Positions 1 through 9,740 are shown, counted from the stretch's first letter. The stretch is DNA of 64,000 bases from Limnephilus marmoratus (GCA_917880885.1 OU862916.1:54224831-54288830); one strand, 5' to 3'. Notes: generated from the sequence alone by a model not told the origin. A program made the numbers and translations.

Positions 1-361
1 TATACCCTCGTCTCCATCTACAATTTTGCCTTTCTCTATATGGATAGTTTTACATTTATCTAAACCAAAAGTCATTTTAATATCATCTGAAAAAATTTTA
101 ACTACCTTAATCATTTTCTCTAAATTTGATTCAGAATTTGAAAATAATTTTATATCATCCATATATAATAGATGTGAAACTATACTACTCTCTCTTGTAT
201 TACCCTTAATTTTTATTCCAAACTTGCTTTTAATTAACATTTTAGAAAGGGGATTCAATGCTAAGCAAAACCAAAGAGGGCTCAATGAGTCTCCTTGAAA
301 AATCCCTCTTTTTATTGAAATGCCCGGTACTACTATTTTCTTACCTTTTAAATTAACTTAT
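1..361 (-). pseudogene. Non-LTR retrotransposon reverse transcriptase fragment (palm region)
   Basis: Read on the minus strand the frame is open for about 118 codons with no stop, from near 352 down to the window edge. It shows the motif series of a LINE reverse transcriptase: a GISIKRGIFQGDSLSP block (RT motif 4, 'QGDxLSP'), then LLYMDDIKLF, with the catalytic YMDD encoded at about 154-165, then a segment ending FGLDKCKTIHIEKGK that matches the region after the catalytic box. The enzyme would copy LINE RNA into DNA at a nicked target. The copy is cut upstream by an in-frame TAA close to 360 and continues beyond position 1, so it is a fragment. The QGDSLSP/YMDD spacing and the FGLDKCK stretch resemble elements related to R2 (restriction-like-endonuclease LINEs), but I hold the clade loosely. 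The plus-strand 90-codon ORF here is only its shadow. Confidence 0.75.
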
Positions 362-1529
362 ATAATTTTATTATTATTATAATTTACAAGTACAAGTATA
401 TTAAATTGGATTTAGCATATATACGTTGTACATTATAATGATTTATGATCAATAAGATGGATCAAGGAAAAAAATATTTATGAGATGTTATATTTTTGGA
501 ATGCCTCGTTATTCTCCTGTGCCATTCGTGTGGAAAACGTTCTTTTTTTAAAATGATTTTCGGCTATGTAATTATTGTTTTTTTGCACCTATAAAATTAG
601 CCCCGTCTTTCCGGTTTATAAAAAATGGTTTGAGTTTTCGGATTGAAATTTTCAAAAAATCCCCAGAGTTTCGAAAATACGATTAAAAAAAATCAGAATG
701 TCTTAGAATATTTGTCTACACCGGAAAAAAAATTTAAAAAATTTGATACAAGTGGCCTATTGAATTTACGCGCGAACTCCAAAATATTACGATCAAAATT
801 AAACGTATTAGGTACGCACGATTTCACGACTTTCCTATTTTTTCATAATTAATTTTGTCTTTAAATTTTATTCCATGCCCTAAATTCTGAATTGTCTTTT
901 TAACACGAAAATGTCACACTATAAATGTGATGGGGTTCATTTAGAAGGCTCTTTACAATTCATCCCCTCGCCGTGGGCATCAAATCGAATAGAGTTGTTA
1001 ATGGTAATATCAAAATTGTTGGGAAAACAACACTTTTACTTTTTATGATCGAAATAAACGGATGACCTATTTGAGTGGGGTGTTTTTATGTACTCTTCGT
1101 ACAATTCTCTTTTTCAATGTGGCGCTTTTGTATACTTTATTTATTTTGACCTTTTTTACTTTAACCATATTATTCTTTCATTTATATAATTACAAACCTT
1201 ATTATAGAGCTATCTCTTAGTATCGAACTATTCAGTTTCCGGCACCCTACCAACGACAATCCTTCTTAAACATGAAATCACTAGCACCATCCTACAGATT
1301 ACTCACACTAACATCAAACCACTTTAAAATTAAGACGACCACATCCATAGTTTTCGAAATAATATAAAAATTCGCGATCCTCAAACACAGCCTGAAAAAT
1401 ATGGGGTAAAATCTCTGAATATTGCCCACACACTACGCACTATATAATTTATTTCCAGATACTTGTATGTACAAAAACATCAAGCGTAATAAAAAAAATT
1501 CTAAGTAATGCTTTGAAATAATATTTTGT
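362..1529. other. AT-rich noncoding stretch, nothing assigned
   Basis: I see no coding segment, RNA gene or terminal repeat here. The 69-codon ORF at 643-852 is low-complexity, lysine/asparagine-rich and looks like chance. Confidence 0.4.
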
Positions 1530-1595
1530 GATTGATGAATATTTTCGTTATTTGTTTTTGGGGTGTTATGCCGTGTTGCGCTACCTCCTTCTTTA

Positions 1596-1637
1596 GCCAA
1601 CGTTTCGGACATCGTTGCAGTGTCCATCATCAGGGCA
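1596..1637 (-). ncRNA. Hammerhead-ribozyme-like motif, copy 1
   Basis: On the minus strand: CTGATGA core (1633-1627), helix II GGACA/TGTCC (1625-1621 with 1611-1607) around a 9-nt loop, GAAA (1606-1603), then CGTT and GGC. Helix I is short, GCC (1636-1634) with GGC (1598-1596). Helix III would be the self-complementary ACGT, which suits pairing between two molecules better than a one-molecule hairpin. All core positions are intact in this copy. Activity is unproven. Confidence 0.45.
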
Positions 1638-1711
1638 GATCCGGCAGATCGACACAACTACCGGATCTGCCACAACTACCGGATCGACACAACTACCGGA
1701 TCTGCCGGATC

Positions 1712-1753
1712 TGCCCTGATGATGGACACTGCAACGATGCCCGAAACGTTGGC
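1712..1753 (+). ncRNA. Hammerhead-ribozyme-like motif, copy 2
   Basis: Inverted partner of copy 1. CTGATGA lies at 1716-1722 and GAAACGTT at 1743-1750, followed by GGC. Helix II is weakened: the 3' arm reads TGCCC instead of TGTCC. A third copy (minus, 2012-2053) has intact CTGATGA and helix II but CGAT in place of CGTT, and a fourth near 2053-2095 is further decayed (GTCGTAAAG in place of GTCCGAAAC). Confidence 0.4.
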
Positions 1754-2122
1754 TAAAGAAGGAGGTAGCGCAACACGGCATAACACCCCAAAAACAAATA
1801 ACGAAAATGCTTTTGGTCGTGAAAATCTTAAAACTTATCTTGATGAATATTGTGTAAAATAATAATAGTGAAAATACTTGAAAACAAGTATTTTCACTAT
1901 TATTATTTTACACAATATTCATCAAGATAAGTTTTAAGATTTTCACGACCAAAAGCATTTTCGTTATTTGTTTTTGGTCTGTTATGCCGTGTTGCGCTCC
2001 CTCCTTCTTTAGCCATCGTTTCGGACAGCGTTGTAGTGTCCATCATCAGGGCAGATCTGATGATGGATACTGCAACGCTGTCGTAAAGTTGGCTAAAGGA
2101 GGTAGCGCAGCACGGCATAACA

Positions 2123-3145
2123 GAAAAGGTCAAAGAAATCAGGGATCTTGGAGTTATATTTGACACCCAATTAAATTTTATAAACCACATACAAGAAATA
2201 ACCAACAAAGGCATGAAGACACTAGGTTTTATAATCAGAACCATCAAAGACTTTGATTCACTAGAAGCTATTAAAATTGTATATTTGTCACTAGTACGCA
2301 GCTTGCTGGAATACAATTCCATCGTTTGGTCCCCATATTATCAAATTAATATAAAAAATATTGAACGAGTGCAGCACAAATTTTTACGATGTATTAACTT
2401 CAAGTTACATATACCTATTCAACACATTAACTATACATTCTTACTAAATACACTTAAATTGCATTCCCTAGAAAACAGAAGAAAAATAATTGACCTAACT
2501 TTTTTGTTTAAAATTATTCACTCCGAATTAAACTGTTATGAACTCCTGCATCTCATTGACTCTAAGGTACCAACCCGATCGACAAGGCAAAACATAGTAT
2601 TCGGCAACAATCATTCTGGAACCAACAACTACCTCACACATGCACCTATTCCACGATTTCATACACTAGCAAACAAATTCACCTCAAGTATCGATATATT
2701 TAATACAAAGTTACCATTATTTAAGAAACACTTGAACGATATTTTTATGTAGTATAGTTTAATCACATAGCGCATTGCATATATTTGTGTATTTTTGTAT
2801 ATATCTACAATATAAAAACCTGTGGCCGTTTTCTTTTCTTTTTTATGTAAGTACTGTGACATCTGATTTGAGTTGTCTAAAACTGTTTTTATGTAAATTT
2901 TGCAAAAACACAATGTATACTATTTTATGTCATCTGCAACTTTAAAAACTTTCTCTTGTATTGTAATGCATTATTTTTACTAAAATGTATCTTTATACCT
3001 TCCATTCATGTGATGTTTACTTTTCAAGTTCATCTTTTTTATTGTTCAACTTTGTCTCTGTATTATAAACTTATTTGTAAAAGCCCATCAGGGCGTTGAT
3101 ATTTTAATAAATAAATAAATAAGTTAATAAATAAAATAATAAATA
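2123..3145 (+). mobile_element. 5'-truncated jockey-like LINE with TSD
   Basis: The insertion is bounded by the direct repeat ATAACA at 2117-2122 and 3146-3151. The host sequence on either side is the hammerhead repeat, which reads continuously once the insert is removed (GCATAACA / ACACCCC). It contains the end of the reverse transcriptase ORF (to 2752), about 390 bp of 3' UTR with a terminal hairpin GCCC-ATCA-GGGC (3083-3094), and an (AATA)n-type tail. 5' truncation, tail and TSD are the normal marks of target-primed reverse transcription. Confidence 0.8.
2125..2752 (+). pseudogene. Jockey-like LINE ORF2 C-terminal fragment
   Basis: The open frame begins upstream of the first ATG, at about 2125, with residues reading VKEIRDLGVIFDTQLNF, the typical 'LGV.fD..l.F..HI' block after the RT catalytic region of jockey/CR1 LINEs. 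It continues through LVRSLLEYNSIVWSPYY and IERVQHKFLR, the conserved 'yy.lV.s.LEY.s.iW.P' and 'ie.vQ..FlR' thumb motifs, and ends at a TAG at 2750-2752. This is the C-terminal 208 or so codons, without the endonuclease or catalytic YADD part, so the copy cannot move by itself. The frame is uninterrupted, which suggests a fairly young insertion. It lies directly against the hammerhead repeat at the TSD. The start ATG at 2213 is internal and not a real initiation site. Confidence 0.8.
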
Positions 3146-3450
3146 ATAACACCCCAAAAACAAATAACGAAAATACTTTTGGCCGTGAAAATCTAAAAAC
3201 GTGTCTGAAAATACTTAATTTTCTTGTCATATTTGGTTTGTCTTGTTTCTTTTTTCTCTCCCTTTATTTTCCTTGTATTTGTAGTCATCCGTATTAAGTG
3301 GAACGCAGCCGGTTTCGGCCCGTTTTGTACAAATCTTCAATTTGGATTCACAATACCCAACCAAACTGAAAAATTATTTTGGTAATCAAAAGGTATATCA
3401 AATACCTAGTACGGATGTGAGCTACTTTATTTATTTTTGCTATGAAGATA

Positions 3451-3907
3451 CTAGCTGGTTCCCGGCATGCGTTGCTATGCCATTTAATAAAGAAATTGTT
3501 GCTCCATGCGTGTCCTTTCCCAATTGTCCCTTCCGCCTTCCATTCCTCTCCCGCGTCCCCTCTCGCGTTCCCACTCCGCCTCCTCAACCTTCCCTCTCCC
3601 CACTCCACTCCCCCTTTTCCGTGAACTCCGCTCCGGAGTTCCCCTTCCCCCCTCGCCCCTCCCCGCTCCCGCATTCCATACATTCAGTTTTCAAACAGCT
3701 CGCGTGCCACCTATTGCAATTTTTTTATACAAATTTCATAATGCCAGAGCTCACCAGTAATTTTATATAAACCTTGTCCTGACAATGACGAACACAAAAA
3801 TAAAAGAATTATCCAATTTGGTGCAGTCGTTAGGAAGTTATGCGCGTACATACATTTCGGGTATCATTTTTATTTATAGAGAGAGAGAGAGAGAGAAGAG
3901 AGAGAGG
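3451..3907 (+). repeat. Dispersed repeat with C/T-rich core, copy 1 (family D)
   Basis: Starts CTAGCTGGTTCCCGGCATGC and GTTGCTATGCCATTTAATAA, then about 160 bp of almost pure C/T, then CATTCAGTTTTCAAACAG, AAATTTCATAATGCCAGAGC, and a 3' part with GAAGTTATGCGCGTACATAC. It ends in a (GA)n microsatellite at 3877-3906. Further copies: 10173-10560, 11705-12118, 13206-13515 and, inverted, 61251-61701. The 3' part resembles RTE-derived insect repeats (established family resemblance, judged by eye). ORFs through it are artefacts of the pyrimidine tract. Confidence 0.75.
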
Positions 3908-4006
3908 CCATTAAAGATTTCAGTGTTTCATGATTTTAGAGGCAACTTTGGCAATTATTTGTGACACATCCATAGTAAGTTTTTTTTTTGGCTTTGTGAA
4001 GGGTCT

Positions 4007-4404
4007 TTGAGGTGACATTTTACAAATATGCTATAAAAATTAACCTCTTTGCCTTAAACATTCTCAAATCTTTTTCCTACCAAACATTCTAAAATAATTA
4101 TCTTCACAAATCAATTAAATCGCTATCACATCACTAAATAAATTGCATTTTTCAGCGTATCAAATTCGAATGAAACGGTATGGTGCCCAGAATATAATCA
4201 AATTAATGCACCGTGCATATTCGAACGTCAATCTACCTACGAAAGTAAATTGCAAATACTCGTGAAAGGCATTGAGTATTTACGTTATAAGTGGATAACA
4301 AATTTCTGCTTCATGCTAAGTACCTATGGAGATACATAACTGGGGTATCAATAATAGTATTTGGGTGATTTGTATATTGTTGTTTTTGTGAAAAATCACC
4401 TCAA
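4007..4404. mobile_element. MITE with TTGAGGTGATTTTTCAC terminal inverted repeats, copy 1
   Basis: Left end TTTGAGGTGACATTTTACAA and right end TTTTTGTGAAAAATCACCTC are imperfect inverted repeats. The same termini bound a 406-bp element at 19462-19867. No protein is encoded. I could not see a clear TSD. Confidence 0.6.
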
Positions 4405-4410
4405 GAGCGC

Positions 4411-5390
4411 GGCATATACCACGTCGTGTTTAGTACCTACATATGAAGGTACACTTATGGAGTGTCAACGTTCCACGTCGTGCTTAGTACCTGTGAAGGT
4501 ACATATCTAGAGAATCAACGTTCCACGTCGTGCTTTGCACCTTTTAAGGTACACATCTAGAGGATCAATGTTCCACGTCGTGTTTAGTGCCTATGAAGGT
4601 ACACATCTAGAGTATCAATGTTCCACGTCGTGCTTAGTACCTACGAAGGTACACATCTAGAGTATAAACGATCCAATTCGTGGTTAATACCTTTTAAGGT
4701 ACACATCTAGAATATCAACGTGCACGACGTGCCTAGTACCTGTGAAGGTACACATCTAGAGTATCAACGTTCCACGTCGTATTTAGTATGTGTGAAGATA
4801 CACATATAAGAGTATCAACGTTCCACGTCGTGCTTAGTACCTGTGAAGGTACACATCTAGAGTATCAACGTTCCACGCCATGCTTAGTATCTGCAAAGTT
4901 GCACATTTAGAGTATCAATTTTCCACGTCATACTTAGTTCCTACGAAGGTACAAATATAGAGTATCAACGTTCCACGTCGTACCTGTGAAGGTACAGATC
5001 TAGAATATTAATGTTACCTGCATTCTACGGCGTGCTTGGTGGTGTATGTACACCTATAGTCTTACAGTAATAAAGGTCGTCGTATTGCTTAGTATCTAGA
5101 CTGGGTATCAACTTTTGAGTATTAACATACTACTACGAGCATAATACCTATTGATGTGATTTTTCACAAAAACGGCGCTATACAAATCATCCAAATATCA
5201 TTATTTTTTATAATTTAAGGTGTACACGTTGAGTATCAACGCTTGGATTTATCAGCGTTTTACGATGCGTAGGTACCCACAAAGAGTATCAGCATTGAGA
5301 GTATCAACGTTCTACGTCGTGCTTCTGTACCTACCGAAAGTACCCACCTTGCTAGAGTATCAACATCTACGTCGTGCTTACGGGCGGGCC
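4411..5390. repeat. 50-bp satellite array
   Basis: A tandem array with an exact 50-bp period at first (TTCCACGTCG recurs at 4471, 4521, 4571 and 4621). Each unit contains TTCCACGTCGTGCTTAGTAC and a small GTACC...GGTAC palindrome. Units decay to the right. At about 5150-5219 a single MITE end (GTGATTTTTCACAAAAACGG) interrupts it; degenerate units resume to about 5390. Confidence 0.9.
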
Positions 5391-5575
5391 TGCGCAGTGG
5401 CGTGACCTTGGGCCTGCCGTGCAAAGGCCCTGCCCACCCCCCAGGCAGCCCTTACTGGCGAGAGCGTCCTTAACCCCAAGCCCAAGGCCGCGGGGTAAGC
5501 GACTCCGCTCAGGGGCAAACCTGCAATGAACTAACCCCCGGCGAGCTAACGCCCTTTCAAAATCACCTACCTTTT
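5380..5575. other. GC-rich patch of unknown origin
   Basis: About 195 bp much richer in G+C than its surroundings, directly at the end of the satellite. It contains AGGCCCTGCCCACCCCCCAG and GGGGTAAGCGACTCCGCTC. No long ORF, tRNA fold or known rRNA core segment is evident. Confidence 0.4.
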
Positions 5576-5818
5576 TAAAGGGGCAACGTATTATCTCAAA
5601 TTTAATATTGAATCTTTTTTCTTATCAAATTGGAAAGAAATACGATAAAAAATATCAGGCTAACCCGGTAAAAGTTCTCAACCACTAAGTTATCGAGGTC
5701 AACTATAAACTCACTGAAAAGTTTGTTTTAAAAGCGCTTAATTTTTTTGCAAATTAGAAAATTTTTGTTGATGTTGAAGTGAAAACTTCTTCAGCATTGT
5801 TGGGATTTGAAACTCGAT

Positions 5819-6270
5819 GAAACGAAAAATAGCGACACTACAAATAGGCAACACATTCGTCTATAGGATTTAGCCTGCGAGAGAATGAGATAGTATAATC
5901 GGTCTCCTCTTTGTGCGGTGCTTCGTAATATCACCACTCTTGTCTAGTTTTCTGAAGAAACGAAAAATAGCGACACTACAAATAGGCAACACATACATCT
6001 ATAGGATTTAGCCTGCGAGAGAATGAGATAGTATAATCGGTCTCCTCTTTGTGCGGTGCTTCGTAATATCACCACTCTTGTCTAGTTTTCTGAAGAAACG
6101 AAAAATAGCGACACTATAAATAGGCAACACATACATCTATAGGATTTAGCTTGCGAGAGAATGAGATAATATAATCGGTCTCCTCTTTGCGCGGTTCTGT
6201 GTAACCTATCTGTCTTCTCTTTGAGCGATGCTTCGTAACCTCAACACTCTTGTCTACTTTAGTTTTCTGA
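5819..6270. repeat. 138-bp tandem repeat, about three units
   Basis: GAAACGAAAAATAGCGACAC recurs at 5819, 5957 and 6095, a period of 138 bp. The first two units are nearly identical; the third decays after about 85 bp. A single inverted relative occurs at about 58715-58925, so the unit comes from a dispersed element. Confidence 0.85.
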
Positions 6271-6712
6271 AGGTATCACGTCTACCACGTGCGAATGGCA
6301 CACTCTGATTATTTTTTATTCCATTTGCCTCAAAAGGCCCTGGAATAAAACCTTTACAAATCTATTGAGGACGGCGAATAAAAATAATATATTGAGAATT
6401 TTGAAAGTGGGTAGATTTTGACGATTCCGCCTTGAAATTAGGAGGGTTCATAAAAATCCTTATTTTAATGTGATTCCATAAAATCCGTGGAAGGAGTCGA
6501 TGTCCCAAAATGGTAAGGCATGATCAAGTATTCCAAATATATAAGGCGGATCAGTATGAACTTGAATGAAACGAAAGGAAAAGTGTGTGCCAGAACATGT
6601 GTGTGGGGTTTCCATACTGTCAGGAAACGGCTTGCGTAATTTAATGACTCGCGTAATTTAATTACGCGCTAGGCCGAAATTGTGCCTCTTTTATGAGACA
6701 TCCCACAAGCGC

Positions 6713-7010
6713 CCTTGAGGTGATTTTTGGAAAAAAGGCGCAATATGAACTATTCATTTATTAAATTAAATAAAATAGAATATCAAACTTTGTTTACTCT
6801 GGTAAAAGGTAGGTAGTTATTTGTCTATTCTTATGTTTATTAATTTTTGTTATACTATCCTGATGAAAAACCAAAGATATTCAAACTTATATTTCAATAT
6901 CTTTGTGAAAAACCATTGTTTTTCTCAAGTTGATATTTTTTTTCTTAAATAGTGGTAGTAAACAAAGTTTATTATTTTACTTAATTAAAACGACGGTGCT
7001 TTTGCTATTA
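6713..7010. mobile_element. Palindromic MITE-like element with a hammerhead-like core
   Basis: Begins CTTGAGGTGATTTTTGGAAA (a family end seen elsewhere). Inner inverted arms AAACTTTGTTTACT and AGTAAACAAAGTTT flank a degenerate hammerhead-like motif (6853-6925): CTGATGA at 6860-6866, a perfect 10-bp helix II CAAAGATATT/AATATCTTTG (872-881 with 896-905 in the 6 kb block), then GAAA at 6907-6910. Helices I and III are not convincing. Confidence 0.4.
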
Positions 7011-7407
7011 TTGAAGTAGTAGTATTAGGAGCGTTTAATCAGCCAGCGGCCGAAAATCCACATTTCGTCGAAAGTTGTTCTTACGATCGTGCAGGGCGGT
7101 TACAATGAGAAAGATTTATTATTCTCCGTGCCAGCTTTTTAAAATTATAACTCAATATCGATTTTATTTCATTCCAAATTTGCTTTAATTTATACCTCCA
7201 TCCAAAAATGCTGAAAGGCGTGATGATAAAACTATTCAAATTATGTAATTTTTGTAATTATTTTTTGATTATAAGTATTTATCATTTTTAAATAATGTCT
7301 AAGTTAAATAAGAATGTTAAAAAAAATTAAATATATTAGTTTGTAAGTGCGCAAATAAATACACAAACGGATCAATTTTCGTCAAGAAACACATGTACGT
7401 ATATATA

Positions 7408-7823
7408 TTTTTTTTTTTTTTTTTTTTTACATGAATACCGCACAAGAGTCCCGACTGCGCCCGTCTGGAGCCAGTGATACTATGCCATCCCCAATTGGGG
7501 GTGAGGCTGAAGGTAGTGGAGAGGGAAGGAAATGGGGAAGAGGAAGGTGGGGAATTACCTGGCTATTCAGATCTGGTCACCAAACACGGCGAAAGCCACT
7601 TCAGGCAACGTTTCAATTCTGAATGGTAGTCTTGCACCAGGGCGATACTGAGAGTATCTTCCACTCTGGAACGTGCCGCAAATATACTATATGTATATTA
7701 TTTTAAATGAGTAAATTGTGAATAACACAATTTAATCAAATAAAATTTATTTGCCACGCCGGGATTTGATCCCGCGACCTTCAGAATGCGAGTCAAGCGC
7801 CTTACCGCTGCACTACGCCGGCC
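7408..7823 (-). mobile_element. tRNA-headed SINE, full-length copy (family B)
   Basis: On the minus strand the element starts with a tRNA-like head (7823-7752) with A-box-like GTAGTGCAGCGGTAAGG and B-box-like GGGATCAAATCCC. Next come TTTATTTGATTAAATTGTG and a body containing GGCACGTTCCAGAGTGGAAG. It ends in a poly(A) tail seen as a T-run at 7408-7428. Other copies: 17532 to 16801 (minus, interrupted), 50623-50727 plus 51056-51260 (interrupted), and a divergent relative at 16380-16800. Pol III promoter boxes plus poly(A) define a SINE. The 63-codon ORF inside is meaningless. Confidence 0.75.
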
Positions 7824-7829
7824 GTCAAA

Positions 7830-8158
7830 TGATTTTATTTAAACAAAAATTAAAATTCTAAAACATGCGATACCCAGATAATGCATTGATTTATTTAATT
7901 ATATGATTTGAAATGTGTATGGTATAATAAAAAATCTTTTTTGAAAATTTAACAAATCTGCCAATGACCTATGGTATAACCTTGTTATACTAAAAATAAA
8001 CATTTTTTCTCAAAATTTATAACAGGCGAATGCTAGATAATAAACAATCTTTTGAAATCCATTTATAATTTTTTTTGGAAAAGAGTCAATAAGTCTAAAA
8101 TCTGACATATTTCTGGCTTTCTCTGGTAATACTCTCTTAATTTATTTTATTTACTTAG
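7830..8158. other. AT-rich stretch ending in a possible splice acceptor
   Basis: No ORF or repeat terminus is seen. The last 30 bases are T-rich and end TTATTTTATTTACTTAG directly before the candidate exon. Confidence 0.3.
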
Positions 8159-8302
8159 AATTGCACTACCCAGAACGTTATTTTGCCTCTAAGGGATTTT
8201 GTGGGGGTTGAAGAATTGTCAGAAGACGAAAGGATAAAGTTAAAAGTAGGAGAAGGTTTGGAAATACCTTACATTGTAGTCCCGATCAGTAAACATAGGT
8301 GA
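8159..8302 (+). CDS. Candidate terminal coding exon of an unrecognised host gene
   Basis: After a T-rich tract and the acceptor ACTTAG there is an open frame of 47 codons to a TGA at 8300-8302. It is too short for a usual ORF cut-off but looks protein-like, with balanced composition and charged, amphipathic stretches: NVILPLRDFVGVEELSEDER is followed by IKLKVGEGLEIPYIVVPISK. I do not recognise the family. The stop codon overlaps GTGATCAC at 8299-8306, the 8-bp duplication of the hAT inserted at 8307, so the transposon sits at or just after the end of translation; with the hAT removed the frame still reads the same TGA. No upstream exon is seen between 7824 and 8158, and the SINE at 7408-7823 would lie in the intron. 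It could instead be the relic of another transposon's ORF. A cDNA match would settle it. Confidence 0.35.
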   Translation, partial: NCTTQNVILPLRDFVGVEELSEDERIKLKVGEGLEIPYIVVPISKHR

Positions 8303-8306
8303 TCAC

Positions 8307-9587
8307 TAGACATCGGATTATATGCACTAACAAAGTGCCAAAATATGCATGCAAATATGCACTAAAAAAGGCCGAAATATGCACTAAAAACTCTTGATTT
8401 GCCCAAAATATGCACAATGCAAAATCAAAAAAATCATTTATATTTTAATTAAAGACCGTACAAAAACAGCGAAATATCCTTAATATTCTTAATTATGCAT
8501 AGTTTTTGTGATAATATACCTAAAACTAAGTATTTTTCCAAATTTTCGAGCTAAAATTTGTGACATTCGTCACCCAGTATTTATTTGTACGCCGAAAACG
8601 ACCTCTCTACGTCAACTGACGTCATTGGACAAAATTTCAAATTTGGCGCCATTTCTGGAGATACCTGTTTAGGCAGGTTATATATATATTACCTGTGCCG
8701 TTGATGAAGGCATTAATGTTCTTCATGTCTTGAGTCTTCAAGACTCGGGTTTTTAAGCAAAATAGAGTCTAACTTTTTACGAATCTTTTCTGATATTGAA
8801 TTAGGAAGGGCGTTGGCGAGTTATCATTGTTTCCAGTATTTCTATTGCTTTAAATAGAGGAAGGTTTTTTGTTTCCATTTTTTTTATGGCATCTGGTTAA
8901 CTTGTGGAAATGTGTTGAGATGAGGGCGATATTCTGTTTAATGGATGCGTCTTCAAATACTAGCTTGCTTGAATGAATTGCAATGGCCTCAGAACTGTCA
9001 AATTGCCTAAATACTTGTTTTACGGCCTCAAAATTTTCAGCAGAGAATAATACTGCCTTTAGCCAAGTACCCCATCGAGTAATTATGGGTTCTGGCGGCA
9101 ATGCTAGATTTGGCAATTGCTCTTTATAAGACTGCACACGCGACGGTGCTTTTAAAAACACTTTTTTTGTAGAGGAAATCAATTTATTAACATTCCCATA
9201 CTCTTGCCGTATCCCTTCTGCAAGGCGATGAAACCCTGATGAGCTAAGCAGGTAATGTGTAGTAAATTTGGATAAAAAGTTTGCAAGGCTTGGCCAGCTT
9301 TCAACATGTATGGCGCTGCATCAGAAACAAACATGCAGATTTTTTCATCTATAGAAGAATCGGGAAACAAAGATCTTATGGAATCATTTATGAAACGAGC
9401 AACAGTTGAATGATTTGTTTTTTCTAGGATTTTACACCTAGCTCCCTATACGAAGATGATACATCCCGCTATTAAACGAAATATGCACGATTTGGGAAAA
9501 AAGGCTGACATATGCATTAACGTCGTAATTAGAGAGTTATATGCATTTGCATATGCAAATATGCAAATGCATATAATCCGATGTCTA
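8307..9587 (-). mobile_element. Non-autonomous hAT transposon with 8-bp TSD
   Basis: The terminal inverted repeats TAGACATCGGATTATATGCA are perfect at both ends. The 8-bp duplication GTGATCAC is present at 8299-8306 and 9588-9595 (it is itself palindromic, so it could be part of the TIR). Subterminal regions carry repeated ATATGCAC/ATGCAAAT motifs, typical transposase-binding clusters of hAT elements. At 1281 bp it is shorter than an autonomous hAT and holds only part of a transposase. Confidence 0.8.
8850..9467 (-). pseudogene. hAT transposase fragment, frameshifted
   Basis: On the minus strand the frame reads from about 9467 through [20 protein letters not shown], then [15 protein letters not shown] and [10 protein letters not shown]. 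This is the 'SDaApYM.kAG..L...yPnl.H.TClAH' segment of the hAT catalytic domain, including an Asp in SDAA. A frameshift near 9185 then leads into ISSTKKVFLKAPSRV and LPPEPIITRWGTWLKA, a conserved block of hAT transposases commonly annotated in insect genomes. The reading ends at 8850 with a lysine-rich tail, before the C-terminal dimerisation (hATC) region, and the N-terminal BED zinc finger is missing. It therefore cannot encode active transposase. It is bounded by the TIRs above, so it is internal to that element. Confidence 0.75.
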
Positions 9588-9740
9588 GTGATCACGTTTG
9601 TCATAAATCGCATCTAGTTACTTAAAAAGCAAAGAAAATCGTCGTTTTCTTCTCCGTTTATTTTAAATGGTTCTTTTGTTACTCCACGTTCCGCTCCTTA
9701 TATTATCAATATCTTTGTTATTAGGTAATTACTTTTGTTA

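Larger units (their letters stand above)
1530..2122. repeat. Alternately inverted copies of a hammerhead-containing repeat
   Basis: Successive copies of one unit lie minus, plus, minus, plus. Copy 1 (about 1530-1660, minus) and copy 2 (about 1690-1885, plus) form one palindrome around a short tandem of 'ACCGGATC/ACACAACT' units. Copies 2 and 3 form a second near-perfect palindrome centred near 1883. Copy 4 (plus) starts near 2055 and is cut at 2122 by a LINE, resuming at 3146. The unit contains GTTATGCCGTGTTGCGCTAC, then AGCCAACGTTTCGGAC, and further out CGTGAAAATCTTAAAAC. Other copies sit at about 15385-15590 and 46531-46740. The inverted arrangement and hammerhead motif suggest Penelope-like terminal repeats (inference). 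Confidence 0.7.

Noticed and set aside
2034..2095. Active hammerhead in copies 3 and 4
   Set aside because: Copy 3 has CGAT instead of CGTT, and copy 4 has GTCGTAAAG in place of GTCCGAAAC; the core is broken.
3342..3770. 142-codon plus-strand ORF
   Set aside because: Pro/Ser/Leu-rich because it crosses the C/T tract of family D; the same happens in every copy on both strands.
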